Assembly (NCBI GenBank): GCA_015178975.1
Contig: WHVD01000023.1
Coordinates: 558,001 to 622,000, forward strand
Direction: 5' to 3'
Source of the DNA: Hysterangium stoloniferum
Taxonomy: Eukaryota > Basidiomycota > Agaricomycetes > Hysterangiales > Hysterangiaceae
DNA length: 64,000 bases
The position numbers and the translations under genes are program-made. Position 1 is the stretch's first letter. Every line of letters begins with the position of its first letter. This document shows, piece by piece, positions 24,116 to 35,701 of the stretch. The notes beneath the pieces are model-generated. The model ran no database searches, was not told the DNA's origin, and saw nothing but the letters and a program-made list of their open reading frames with translations.

Positions 24116-25922
24116 ACAGGAATGTCAGGTGATAGCGAACTTTGAAGATGGAATGTCAGATTATAACGAACTTTGAAGATTATAAACACCGGAATGACAG
24201 AAATGTTGATCCGCCGGCGGGAGAGAGAATGTGTCTCCGCGTTTAAATCGAGACAATGAGGTTCGAATGCAGATGGTAGAAGCAGGAGTTCGGCATCCAT
24301 CTCTTTGTGGCGATCAGGTATGATGTGCCCGTTCTTAAGCGAGGGAAACTGCAATCTAGGAACGCGCTGTTGAATTTTGTTTAGTGCTCTTCCTAGACCA
24401 AGTAACTGACCATTGTCTGAGTAACGTGATTGTAAACAGGTAAGGACTAAACAAATACAAATGAACCTTGTATAGCCCAAACCACGCGGTGTTCGACCGC
24501 AGCGACCCGAGCCCTAACTCATAATAAGCCTGACTATTAGACAACGAATGCACATATAACGTCAAGGTTGGATCGTTAGTACACTGCTTGGCTTCGGTAT
24601 TCCTCCGTGGAGGCGGAGATGAAATTAAAAATTCCCTTAGGAAATATGAGACGTGGTTCTTGAAAAAATTGTATACTCCGAAGCACGGGAAAGGTTATGT
24701 AATGTTGCCGGTTTACCCGACCTTCGAATACCCTACGGATGCATTGTGACAGTATAATGTTATTCACTCGTGCAAAGAACAAAGATTATTTTTTTTGGAA
24801 CATCATCAGTAGGATTCAAGGATCCTAATCGACAAATCGTTTGCGGCGGCACGACAATCGGGAAAAAAATCCCAATCGGCGCTCAAGCTCATAAGCGCTG
24901 ACTGTACATTTCGAGTGTGAAGATACATCGTTGATTGGAGAAGTACAGGATGGAAGTGTTAGAAATAAGACCTAATAATAAACTCAGTCTCGTATATGTG
25001 TATAATGGACTCTATAAAATACCTAATAATAAACTATAGTACATGTAAGCGTACTGGAAAGCACAGTATAAGTAAAGCGGCTCATCTCAGTCTCGTATAT
25101 ATACATAACATGTGAGGACGCTCTAGTTACAGTATATATATGAAGGTAGTAATTAGTGACAGGAACAACGGGAATATACAATAAGATAAAGAGGACAACG
25201 AGACGTGTGGCCACACCCTGGTTCCTGATGTGTCCACGTGGTCCCGTTGTTATTTCGATCCAAATGTAGTTACGGTGTGTTACGGTGTTATCCAACAGGG
25301 AGAGCAGGGAAGCGAAAAAAAACACTATGGAACTAGGCTATACGCGGTCTGTCCGGTGAAAGGCTGAGAGCCAAAGTAAAGAAAGAAGGCAAACGGGGTC
25401 TGACAGGGAACCTGTTGAGAGCGAAGAGCCCGGAAAAACCTCGCCTGATGCTTAAACGTCTATGAACTCTGAGAAAAGGTGAGACAATGTTTACTAGGAC
25501 ATGCTAGACATGCTAGCTCTCGAAGCGATCCCGCACTAAAATGGAACGTGGCCCTAAAGCTCTCAAGGTAGTGCAAATTTGACCAGGCGGGCTAAAAAGC
25601 ACTTGCATTAATAGATAGACTAACCAGGCGCTCTATCGTTGCAAATATCATATTATCTAATACGACTTTAAAAGATAATTTTCAAAGAAGCCGACTGCGA
25701 CCACAGGTGACAGACAGGCATCCTTGGCAGGCGCGGGCCGCTAAGTTACAGTACAAAGAAATTAAGAAGCTGTAGCAAATGTGAAAGGGGGATGGTGGTG
25801 GGAAATAAAAAGAACTTTTACAGATGTTGCAAGCATCTTGTGAGATGGTCACAAAAATTCACACAAAAGTGGCATTGAGTAAGACATATGGTCACTAAAG
25901 AGGAAGTCGGCCAAATTTCAGC
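24116..25922. other. Intergenic sequence and repeat fragments
   Basis: No gene is recognised. 24,360-24,540 is a relative of 46,020-46,200 (shared AAGGACTAAACAAATACAAA). Near 24,982-25,012 and 25,087-25,110 lie reverse-oriented pieces resembling the end of the Copia A LTR (CTCAGTCTCGTATA). The first few hundred bases are the upstream region of the sugar transporter gene. Confidence 0.6.
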
Positions 25923-27330
25923 TTGGATAGGAATCTTTCAAGTTGGTCTATCGACGGGACTTCATGTTTGAACTGCATATACTTCTGCTTTTTACGTTTT
26001 TTACACTTAACCCATGTCGGTCGCGCCAAGAATGTTAAGCCGCCCTCAGTAAGGGAGCAAGGATTGCCTCCTGCTATAACTAGGGTGGCTGAATCCTCTA
26101 GTGGTCAAGGTATCTCATCCTTGATACCCGAAAGGAGTGGACCTACAACCGTCATGCAAGCACCGGTTGCTGACGCTTTCAATCCGGTCGTTAGCGGGAT
26201 GCAGGATGCTACGATTAATGGGAACGACGAGGAGCGAGACAGAAATAAGGCCTGGGCCCGTTGGTGGTGTACACACCACGCTCGCCTTGCCTGCAGGTAT
26301 TACAACACCTCTGTTGGCCGCCATCAACAAGGGCGGACCGACTTGTTACTCGCCTTGGAAAATGCCTCTTCTTCTACGTCCAGAAAATATCCTGACCAGA
26401 TTTATTACTCGCATTGGCAAACACCTCTTCTTCTACCTCCAGTAAATATCCCGACCCGATTTGTTACTTGCATTGGCAAATACCTCTTCTTCTACGTCCA
26501 TTAAATATCCCTCTGTGGATTATTCAAAAGCCACTCCGATTTACGACTTCGCTGAGATCAAGCACAATAAGTTGGAGTTGGATCCCTCATCTATACCACA
26601 CCAGCTCCTACATGTGGCTTTCAAGAAGGTATATATACCTTTGACCATGTTAACTACAAAATCTTTCCAACGGATCTGTGGAAGTACGGATAAGTATACT
26701 AGAATCTCGATCAGAAATGGTGCCGGTGAATACTTCCTTGACACCACTTGTTTCCTTCCGAGACTTCACTTACTGCGGTTTATTTCTCAGAAGGCTATGC
26801 CAATTTGCTGTCTATTATTCGGGACTTATGTGGTGAAGGGCAGGCAGCACAAGGTTGGTAGAGACATTGTGATAAAATGCAGGCAAACCCCGACTTTGCC
26901 CTGTGGTTTCCGGCATGTTTTGACATGGACAAAGCCTTGCACGTTCAGTGGAATTCATCACCCCGCTGGCATGTTCCATATTTTGTCTTTCAAGTGACAG
27001 CATGTGCGCCAAGGCCTTCCTGCCCAGCCTGGGGATCATTGCAGGTGGTTCCTTGCACCTTGCATGCTGTCTTGCTTGCCACATCAGCCCTAACAATCAC
27101 CCTTGTGAACATTCACATTGCTCTTTGGGGTCTGCATACCATCCATACCACAATTATTCCTTTTGGCCCTTGGCAGCCACGGTGAAGGCTCCCACTGGTC
27201 CATGTATCATGGTGCACATAACTCACACTTTGTGTTTCATCAGGGCAAGAGATCTTCAAGTGTCTGGAGGGTCCAGGATTCCAGGCAGAGTCTGGGTGAT
27301 GGATCATTCTAGAAAAGAGAGATAAGCACT
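25923..27330 (+). mobile_element. Gag-like ORF of a fungal retroelement (fossil)
   Basis: The plus strand encodes pieces resembling a gag-like protein common in agaricomycete repeats: IYDFAEIKHNKLELDPSSIP, HVAFKKVYIPLTMLTT, a block around 26,860-26,950 with WFPACFDMDKAL, and Cys/His-rich sequence at about 27,030-27,120 that could be a zinc-knuckle region. It is broken, with several breaks, and contains a 59-bp tandem triplication. No RT or LTR belonging to it was found, so the element class is open. Assignment is from memory of the family. Confidence 0.45.
26340..26516 (+). repeat. 59-bp tandem repeat, three units
   Basis: Units begin TTGTTACTCGCCTTGG (26343), TTATTACTCGCATTGG (26402) and TTGTTACTTGCATTGG (26461), giving a constant 59-bp period. 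Each contains CCTCTTCTTCTACNTCC. The three units differ at several positions, so the triplication is not recent. Confidence 0.9.
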
Positions 27331-28757
27331 TATAAGGTAGGATCTGGGGCTGGCCAGGTTTCCTGATCCTAACACCTTGTTAGTTTCAAATGTTTTGCCA
27401 TCCTGAAATAAAACTCCTCAGAAAGCAGAGAAAGGTTAGCTCCTACATCTATTCAAATTTTTATTGGTTTCAAAGAGTCCAAATTTCCCATCAATCCAAA
27501 GATGTGGAGAGCTGATATGCTAACACTGGAGTATTTACTGGGAGGTTCTCACTTTCTGTAGATGATGTTCATGTTTTCCTTGTCACTTTTTTTTGTTTTT
27601 CCAGGCTAGATCTGCACTTCTTTGAAAGTTTTTGTTCAAGAAATTCAGGAGATAGATCTTGGAAGTAGTTTCTTGTCTTTCTTTCTCCAGGTCTTGATCT
27701 GAATCCTCTTCTTCCAGTAAGTCAGGCAACTGGCCTGAATGCATGGGACTAGTTTCAATTTGATTTGCCCTCAGCTCAGAATGATCCTCCACCCAGGATG
27801 CCTGACTGATTTGATAATAATGGGTGGATACTTGTTAGGATCCTGTTGTTTTGGACCCCTATGATTTGTTTCTCACTGGAAAACCATCATCTTCTCATTA
27901 TTGGGAGCTCCACTCACATCATTACCCCTTGTGGTGCCCTGATACTTGTTTATAGTATATTCCCACCCCATTCCATCTCTGCTCCACCCATTCCTCCATT
28001 TCTGTCTCCACATACATATACTCTTATTTGCCACCTAGTATTGTTTCTTAGTACCATACATTAGTTTCTATATCTCCCCACCTTGTCATCACTTCCCTGT
28101 GATCTGTCCTACACTTCACTTCTTTGATCAGCCTCCCTTTTACCCATCTCAATGCAGTATAAAGTTCTTTTCATGTACACTACAGTTCTTCAGTTTGAAT
28201 ATCGACTTAGATTAGCCTCTCTTAGTTTTCCACCTTTTCCTCACTGCTATGTATACTCTTTGGCAAGCCATGACCCTCTATCCCTCAACTCTTAGTAATT
28301 CAGCCCTCCAGTCAATTAAGCTAAGTGTTGACTCTTGTTCATATCATACTATCTGCTCTGTTTGAAATACTGGAGCACCCTGACAGTTTTTGTGAGGGTG
28401 CAACACATAAGTTGAAGCCAAGCTCCACTACGGTTATAGAGTCAGACCTCCCAACTAGTACAATCTCCATCATCAGCTCCTGAATTAATTGATTTCCCAT
28501 CATTGGCCCTCTGACCAGAGTATTATCCCTCCTCCAGGCTTAGATCATAACAATACTCCTCCCAACTATATACATAAATATATAGACCTACACTATATAG
28601 TACACACTCCCAAATCATTTTGTCTTAATTGGATCCCTTTCCTGAGATAAGCATAATTTGTCTGTGGGTCAAAAGTCAAATTATTTTTTAAACTTTCAAC
28701 TCCACCTTAGGTACTTGGAACAGTTGTAACAACCTGATGATGCACTTCAGTACTACT
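27331..28757. other. Repeat debris, CpG-poor
   Basis: No intact gene. A minus-strand frame at 27,583-27,792 is acidic and polar (QLPDLLEEEDSDQD), perhaps from a Gypsy gag region, weakly supported. 28,195-28,390 is a copy of 19,240-19,450. Around 28,390-28,425 lies a piece of the solo-LTR family (GAGGGTGCAACACATAAG). Confidence 0.55.
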
Positions 28758-29581
28758 TGTTAGGGTACGTACACGGCGGGTTTCTGGAGAAACCCATGGG
28801 ATATCCAGTAGGACTTGGCTTCAGCTTATAGGCTGCACCCTTGTGAGATCGTGTTGTCCAATTTCAGACAGGTGGATGGGAAACCTGGGGAGTCCGGGCG
28901 GGGTTTGTGGGTCAAGGGGTCGTAGGTCGGAGGTCATGGGTCGAGAGGTCGGGAGTTGAGATAAATAAGAGAGTTAGATGCATCGGAGCCTGTGGGCTCC
29001 AACTAGTGCGAGCAGTGTAATTCAAGTAGGAGTTTAGGATGGAAAATGTATTAGATTACTGGGGGGAATCTAAGCCAATTTTCTGACTGGATTGTATGTA
29101 CAACATCTGCCAGACTATATAGACTGTGGAATGAATGACATACCAAATCCAGTAATGATGAAACGAAACTAGCAAAACATGAAATGAGAATAGTAAACAC
29201 CAAATTTGGTGTTAGGAACGGGATGGAATGGAGCGGAGTCCAAATCATGACAAATCATACACCATAATGGGAAATGCAGTGGGAGCAGAGTCCGAATTGT
29301 GACAGGTCATTTGACTAAAACAGGAATGGGGCTCTGTTAGAGGGATGATGGGTTTTCCGAGTGGGGTCTGGTGACTGATGCGTGGGATGAGGTCAGACAT
29401 AGACAGGGACAGAATCCGGTGGGTATTCCAGTGACTGATACACAATGTAATGAAGTCAAACATGGACAAGTCTGACGTACAGAGTCTGGCAGGAATTCTG
29501 GTAAACTGACAATTGGTGTGTATAGGGCACAGGTGTGTATAAGTTAGTGCCCAGAGTCTGGCAGGAATTCCGGTCGTAACA
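28758..29581 (+). repeat. Solo LTR, GTACGTACACGG family
   Basis: An 824-bp block begins TGTTAGGGTACGTACACGG and ends CCGGTCGTAACA, flanked by the duplication CTACT (28753-28757 and 29582-29586). Related blocks lie at 31,727, 39,770 (inverted), 62,176 (inverted) and within 7,777-9,404. It has no coding capacity. The conserved core GCTTCAGCTTATAGGCTGC lies about 60 bp from its start. Confidence 0.88.
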
Positions 29582-30020
29582 CTACTTCTTCAAGATCCAC
29601 ATCCCATTACCTCTCCTGCTATTCCTTCTATATACATGTGGCATAGAAAATGACAGCCTCCCTTGATTGGACACAGATCAGACTTGGACTAGCTTCAGCC
29701 TCTCCTACCTTTAACCATGGTGATTGAGTATATCCTAAATGATACTATTTTTTGGGGTTTTGGAAGTTGACAAGATTTTGCCTGCATTAAAGGCAGTCTC
29801 CTCAATTCCATTAACATCTAGTGCTGGTGGGTTTGAGGTTGATTGAATGGAGGTACAACTAGAACTGATTCCTTTTGAAGACACTGTACAACCTTGTCTC
29901 TCATATCTATTGGGAAGTCCTCCGAGATACCTTTTCAGTCATTGGAGCAAAGCAGGTTCAATTTAAGGGTAGCTCTAAGTGTCTCAAGATAGGAGTCCAT
30001 AGTCAAGGTGGTGTCAGGGC
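29582..30020 (-). mobile_element. Gypsy gag remnant (fossil)
   Basis: On the minus strand, a stretch around 29,880-30,010 resembles the capsid part of Gypsy gag (YLETLRATLKLN-like block followed by a Met/Arg-rich helix). It is heavily decayed and CpG-poor. The solo LTR at 28,758-29,581 inserted next to it. Family assignment is tentative. Confidence 0.35.
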
Positions 30021-30189
30021 TCATATATTTTATTTTATTTTATTTTATTTTTGTTTTGTTTGTTTGTTTGTCAGTGGTCACATGTCAGTGGTCACATGTC
30101 ACACATCACAACACGTGATGTCACATGAATGCGAAATGGCTCGAAAGACTGTTCACAGCTGTGCAGTAACAATCACATAACAACCATGT

Positions 30190-31087
30190 ATTAAAAATAC
30201 ATAATATGAGTTGGCTTATTGTAATACACTCGGTGCTGAGTGGCAGTAACACATCACGTACGCCTCCAGTCGCCCTCTTCATATAGTTGACAATGGTACG
30301 TTTAATCAACTAACTGCTTTGTGTTTTTATGAAAACCATGAGTTTTGGCAGGCCAGTTCAAAGAATGCACAAGTGCTGTGATAATACAAGCGTTAAGAGT
30401 CTAGACCAGGATCACCGTCCTCAACATCGAAATCAATTGAGCCATCAGGGGCGATGACATGAAATGCGTCCTAGAAACTGACACTGCGATTCTGTGACCT
30501 GTTCTGGCCCCGACGCCGCCCCCACCATGGAATCTTACGAGAAACGGAGAAACATGGTCGGCACATAATGGTTCAGCCACCATCCATCTAAATTTGTGAA
30601 GTGGCAGCTGAGAATGCCAGTTAGAGTTTGACAGAGGGTGAGTGTCAGGTAACTCTTCGACCCAAAGAGAATTGATGAAGGGTCCCACTATTAACAACAA
30701 TACGGGGTTGCGGCCAATTTGGTCGCTAAGGTGAGATAGTTGGAGGACGAACATCACCTGAGATGGAATATGTGGTCAAACCAGTATCTCACATACTTGA
30801 TACTACACTCACAAAAAACTAACAATCTACGATTAGATATATCTATATGGGTAGTATGGAAAAGGCTCGGAGCATCCTTTAGGGTACATATATAAAAATT
30901 TCCGATATTCCGAGATCAAGAAGTTGAGCCTCAGCGCTACGATGTATGGTCAGGTCCGAGTGCATGATACCTGTCCATCTAAATAGTGGTGAAATAGATA
31001 CAATACAAGTAAGGCTACTCCATTTCCTCCAACAGTGATAAGTGGGGAAATATTAAAAATAGTATGAGTTGGCTTATTGTAATACAC
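30190..31087 (-). pseudogene. Host gene fragment bounded by direct repeats
   Basis: A CpG-rich island inside CpG-poor repeats. On the minus strand an exon-like piece near 30,690-30,757 reads LSHLSDQIGRNPVLL, close to the loop 2-3 motif of MFS drug-type transporters (SDRIGRKPVLL). Further on, a clean terminal exon (30,470-30,393, after an AG acceptor) encodes an acidic tail, FHVIAPDGSIDFDVEDGD, ending at TAA. The first half of such a gene is absent. The island is bracketed by two near-identical 36-40-bp direct repeats (30,190-30,229 and 31,052-31,087; GTTGGCTTATTGTAATACAC). It appears to be a relocated or truncated piece of an MFS-type gene. Confidence 0.45.
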
Positions 31088-31726
31088 AATCTACAAGTGG
31101 GTAATAGACTTGTAATAATAGTACTTGTTTGTCAATCAATGTGTCAGTTAGTGAATCACCTTCTGACATGATAGGTAGGATGCTAGTTTAGGTGTACACT
31201 GGTTCTGGCATGCATTAACCTCAGAAAACATGGTCCACAATTAGCATCCTCCTGTGAAAAAGTGAGGAAATGGGTGAACTGCCCCTAGGAAAAGGGTGGT
31301 TTCATCACCAATTCCAACACCATGTGATATACACTTGTCAAATGTAAAACTTAACTTAATTTTAATTTTCTTCTAAGGTTTGAACCTTCTTGATAATAAC
31401 TTTATTTCATTTTCCCTTTAGTATAAATATCCTAAGATGTGCATAGTTAGGCCCAGTTTCAATCTCTGAGGATTTCCACTAAATACAAGTGTGGTATTAT
31501 TAAGTCATTAGAACTCCTATTCTCCTACTCCTTATCTTGCCTTATCTCTTAATTCTTCTTGTGTTTTGGTAGCCTTGTTAGTGTTGCCCTAACAGGTGGG
31601 AGATGATGGTATTTGATTTGATTTGTTATATAATTGAAGAATTTGCCTATACATCTTTTTTCACCTCAAGTGAACATTCTTCAATTAAAGCCTTTGACAA
31701 TGATATGCATACTCTATGTTGGGTAC
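31088..31726. other. AT-rich repeat debris
   Basis: No gene. A promoter-like AGTATAAATATCC lies at about 31,420 and the stretch ends before the next solo LTR; it may be an unassigned LTR, but no partner copy was found in the window. Confidence 0.5.
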
Positions 31727-32542
31727 TGTTAGGGTACGTACACGGCGGGTTTCCAGAGAAACCCACAGAATATCCGGTAGGACTTGGCTTCAGCTTATAG
31801 GCTGCACCCTCACGAAATCGTGTTGTCCAATTTCAGACAGGCAGACGGGAATCCCAGGGAGTCCGGGTGGGGGTCGTGGGTCGAGGGGTCGTAGGTCAGA
31901 GGTCATGGGTTGAGAGGTTGTGAGTTGAGATTGGTAAGAGAGTTAGATGTGCCGGAGCCCGTGGGCTCCGACTAGTGTGAGCGGTATAATTCAAGTAGGA
32001 GTTTAGAGCGGAAAATGTATTAGATTACTGGGGGGAATCTAAGCCAATTTTCTGACTGGATTGTATGTACAACATCTGCCAGTTTAAATAGACCGTGGAG
32101 TGAATGACATACCAAATCCAGTAATGATGAAATGAAACTAACAAAACATAAAACAGGAATAGTAAACACCAAGTTTGGTGTTAGGAATGGGATGGAATGG
32201 AGCGGAGTCCGAATAGTGACAGATCATAAACCATAACAGGAAACAGAGTGGGAGCGGAGTCCAAATCATGACAGGTCATTTGACTAAAATGGGAATGGGG
32301 AGGGAAGACGGGTTTTCTGAGTGGGATCTGGTGACTGATGTGCAGGTGAGGTCAGACATAGACAGGGATGGAGTCCGGTGGGTTTTCCGGTGACTGAAAC
32401 ACAATGTAATGAAGTCGAACATAGACAAGTCTGATGTACAGAGTCTGGTGGGAATTCCGGTAAACTGACAATGGGTGCGTATAGGGCACAGTTGGATATA
32501 TAAGTTAGTGCCCAGAGTCCGGCGGGATTTCTGGTCATAACA
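31727..32542 (+). repeat. Solo LTR, GTACGTACACGG family, no target duplication
   Basis: An 816-bp copy closely similar to 28,758-29,581, beginning TGTTAGGGTACGTACACGG and ending GGTCATAACA. The flanking 5-mers differ (GGTAC before, TATCC after), so this copy probably lost its original flank by recombination between copies, or by deletion. Confidence 0.85.
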
Positions 32543-33048
32543 TATCCCCATTTGAGATGGCTGAGACAATACCCCAATCATGGCTTGCAGTGGACACTCA
32601 AAGGATGTCTAGCAAGTTATGGTTTTTTGGGTAAAGGTGTCTGGCATCTATTACACTCACTCATGTACATGTGATGCTTTGTATGTATATGCCCCACAAT
32701 TGTCTATGCACCCACAAGTGCACATAGACCTTCAAACTAAGATAAAGCAAGATATTTGAAGAATATATTAAATAGAAAAATAAGAGAAAATAAAAGAAAT
32801 GTTTTAAAGCAGATTACCTCTCACACCTAGCCTAGGGTTATGCAGTATATGCCATTGCTCATCCACCTGAGCTTCTGGACCTTATTTGATATTATTTCTT
32901 AGAGAATATATACTAATGTCATTCTACATGTTACAATCACTATTGAGATTTATAACAGTATTAAACTTTGTGCTGTATCTATTAGACATTGTATTGAACA
33001 ATTCCAACATTCCTCCTGAAATCTCTATTTGACCTAATACAGCATTGC
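32543..33048. repeat. Interspersed repeat shared with 60 kb
   Basis: 32,545-32,830 matches 60,020-60,310 at moderate identity (ATGGCTGAGACAATACCCCA against ATGGCAGAGACAATACCCCA; TGTCTATGCACCCACAAGTG-like block; ACCTCTCACA near the end). No ends, target duplication or coding sequence could be defined. The rest to 33,048 is AT-rich and unassigned. Confidence 0.6.
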
Positions 33049-33375
33049 TGATGGGGGCCCATAACCTATTAGAACAGGTGAATATGAAGCTGAAGATCTC
33101 CTAGAACATTGAAGAATGAGATGAAATCAAGCTCTAAGGTTATATTCAACTGTAGCTACATATCTGTGAGGACTGATAAGCTCTAAGGTTGCTTTCCCAT
33201 AGCCCCACAGATGTGACATGCTTAAATGTATGCTGAGGTTCCCAGGAACCTACATACTTCCCTAACCAATCAACTCACTAACTACTGCACCTACAGTACT
33301 GGGGAAAATACTGCAAATATCAGAAACATTCAGGGAGCATCAGTGGTATTGGACCACCTAGCAGTCTCATGATTA
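33049..33375 (-). repeat. Copia-type LTR with primer site, isolated
   Basis: A diverged relative of the Copia B LTR runs from 33,068 (shared blocks CTGCACCTACAGTACTGGG and AATACTGCAAATATCAGAAA). Directly beside it (33,053-33,066) lies GGGGGCCCATAACC, the minus-strand form of the same tRNA-Met primer site used by elements A and B. So this is the 5' end of a minus-strand Copia element whose body is lost or unrecognisable. Confidence 0.65.
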
Positions 33376-34780
33376 GGAAAGCTTCACTTGGTTCACAAGG
33401 AAGGATCATTCAAGAGGAATATTTTCAGTTGAATCTTCCCCCTCCCAATATGATGAGGCACTTCAACCACCCACAGAACAATCTTCAATGATATTGGAGG
33501 ACATCACCAAGGTAAAAGACACAACATTGACAAATATCAAAGGCTCTCCTTTCCAATTCAACACACCATTTTAGCATGATTATACTTGAGACAACTTGTC
33601 TATGCAGAACCAGCTGACAATAGATGGTACTCCTTCTATTCCCAACACTCTGACCATGAGGAGATTGCCTTGCCCTTATTGCCCAGAACAATGAGGAATG
33701 GGAAAAAAATACCAAGAGGTATTCATGTATGGTTCAGTATAATTTACAATATCTTAGCCATGGAAGTGTTGGAATATGATATTACAATGTTATGATTCTA
33801 TATAATATTCTATCAGAAATATCCTTGAACTAGAGGCTGCTATAGGATTTGGTATGTGGTATGTGAGAGCTAGTCTTTCCTCTTGTAGTCACTCTAGATG
33901 CTATTAGATATTACCTCAGCAGCCCAGATCACCTCTGTGAAGGGTTGGGGTGTGAAGTATGAAAACTACTCAATGTATACATAAGTAGATGTGTTGGTAC
34001 TCAGATAGTGACTTGTTGTAGTTGGCACTAGTGCCTAAGCTCTAAGCCTTACAGCTGATGCTATAAGAAAAATATGATTAAGAGAAGGCTGAAAATGTAT
34101 GGGTTTTAACAAGGATCAAGACTCCATCATTTACACATTGACACTAACTTGAAGGCATTGGAATTCCAATTGTCATTGTCATGGGCCATAATAATTTGGA
34201 ATACTTGTCAATCATGAAAATATTGACCTGTTGGCATGCCTGATGGTTTGAGTATCTTTCTTCCTTTAATATGGTAACCCAATTCCGGCCTGGTTGCCTT
34301 GGCATAGAACCCAATGCTATGACTAAATGAGTCTATCCAAAAGAGGGAGTAGTGACTATGCCATGGTGAAGCCACATAACTTGAAGCCTATTTTCATTAA
34401 TCAGTAACTTACCATCTCTATCTGAGCTATTAACCTCATTTATCCAGTCACATGTAGTATAATCATTAGGGATGTCAAGAAACTACACCCCAACATACTA
34501 TCGGCAATTCCTCAAGGCACACCTCAACAACCCTGAAGGCCCCATACAGCTAGTGATATAAAAGCCCGTATGGTTTCATTAGAATTGATGGACACATCTA
34601 GTTGCCAGACTCTGACACACTCTGACTGCAGGTCTACAGTTCAACCATGATCACCCAATCTTGGGACATTTCAGACTCAATAAAACTCTCCCACTAACTT
34701 TTTAAGAATATCCTTGGCCCAGCCTGGCGGCCTTGTAATGTGCTGAAAGGTGTTTCAAAAAGCCCAGCGGTTCCCTTAAT
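33376..34780. other. Decayed repeat sequence
   Basis: AT-rich and CpG-poor sequence with no open frame that resembles a gene. Some minus-strand stretches (34,280-34,760) have the look of retroelement pol sequence, but no motif could be read. Left unassigned. Confidence 0.5.
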
Positions 34781-35701
34781 TGTGTTATTTCTAGACCTGA
34801 CTGATAGGCCCGCGATCGAAAATCAGCTTCTGAATCAGTTTCAAGAAAATTTCCTTGTTTCACGCGCTTTTGTCATATCCGTCACGCTAGGAAGTTTCGC
34901 TGAGCTCTTCTTTGGTTGATTTCGTGCCGTTTGTAGATGCCTTCACCAGTATCTCGCCAGAAAAGATGACCGACTCGGCATTATTGGCATCTCAGCCGCC
35001 AAATTGAAAATATCTTCCCAAAAGCTTCATGATCTGCTTGGAAGATATCCGGCATGACGAAGTGCCTTGGTGTTGTCTCCATTGTAGTTATACTCGATTT
35101 TTGGCCATCCAACACTACCCGGAAGCCGATGGCACATCCATTTTGATCTCTACCACTCCATATGATAATATAAAATGTACATAAAGCCAGTACTATAATA
35201 TCCATGCCTTAGAAGTCCTATAACTCCTTCCCTTTTTCCGTAAAATGTGATCAACCCAACATTTGCCGTGATTGACTTCTTGTTCCACCAATAGTCGTCG
35301 TACTCGTGTGTTTGATTGGCACACATTGCCATGGGTTGGGTACACTCCACAGCGGCGCGTGGAATTACGGTTATATAACATCCGAATCAAATGAAACTGT
35401 ATCTCAACGGTGCTTAACTTGGTCATAGCATATAATGACAGCGTTCTCCTTCAAATAGAGTAGGAGCTCATACGTCTCGATTAATGGATCGGATGACGAG
35501 TACACCATGTCAGTGCCAGATAGTATGGTTCCTAACTGGTGCTTACGAATATGAGACACTTGATGGGCAAATTAGAGACCCCACGGATGCGCTTCATGTA
35601 ATTAAGTGAGATAGGATGCTCGGAGTGGAGATACAGAGGATATTTCAACCTCCTTTATTGTCATATATTTACAACTATCGCATTCGAATGGGGCAACTAA
35701 T
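34781..35701 (-). other. CpG-rich host-like sequence, gene not resolved
   Basis: Base composition switches back to host-like at about 34,780. Minus-strand frames at 35,205-34,981 (GFRVVLDGQKSSITTME) and 35,350-35,150 (TQPMAMCANQTHEYDDYWW) look protein-coding and could be exons of one gene separated by an intron near 35,150-35,200. I do not recognise the family. 35,430-35,701 is the 3' flank of the lysozyme gene. Confidence 0.3.

Noticed and set aside
24085-24480. 131-codon minus-strand frame upstream of the sugar transporter
   Set aside because: Its 5' half overlaps a repeat shared with 46 kb and its 3' end overlaps the transporter start; likely the promoter region.
30020-30075. TTTTA and TTTG microsatellite
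   Set aside because: Simple sequence repeat with no further structure; not informative.
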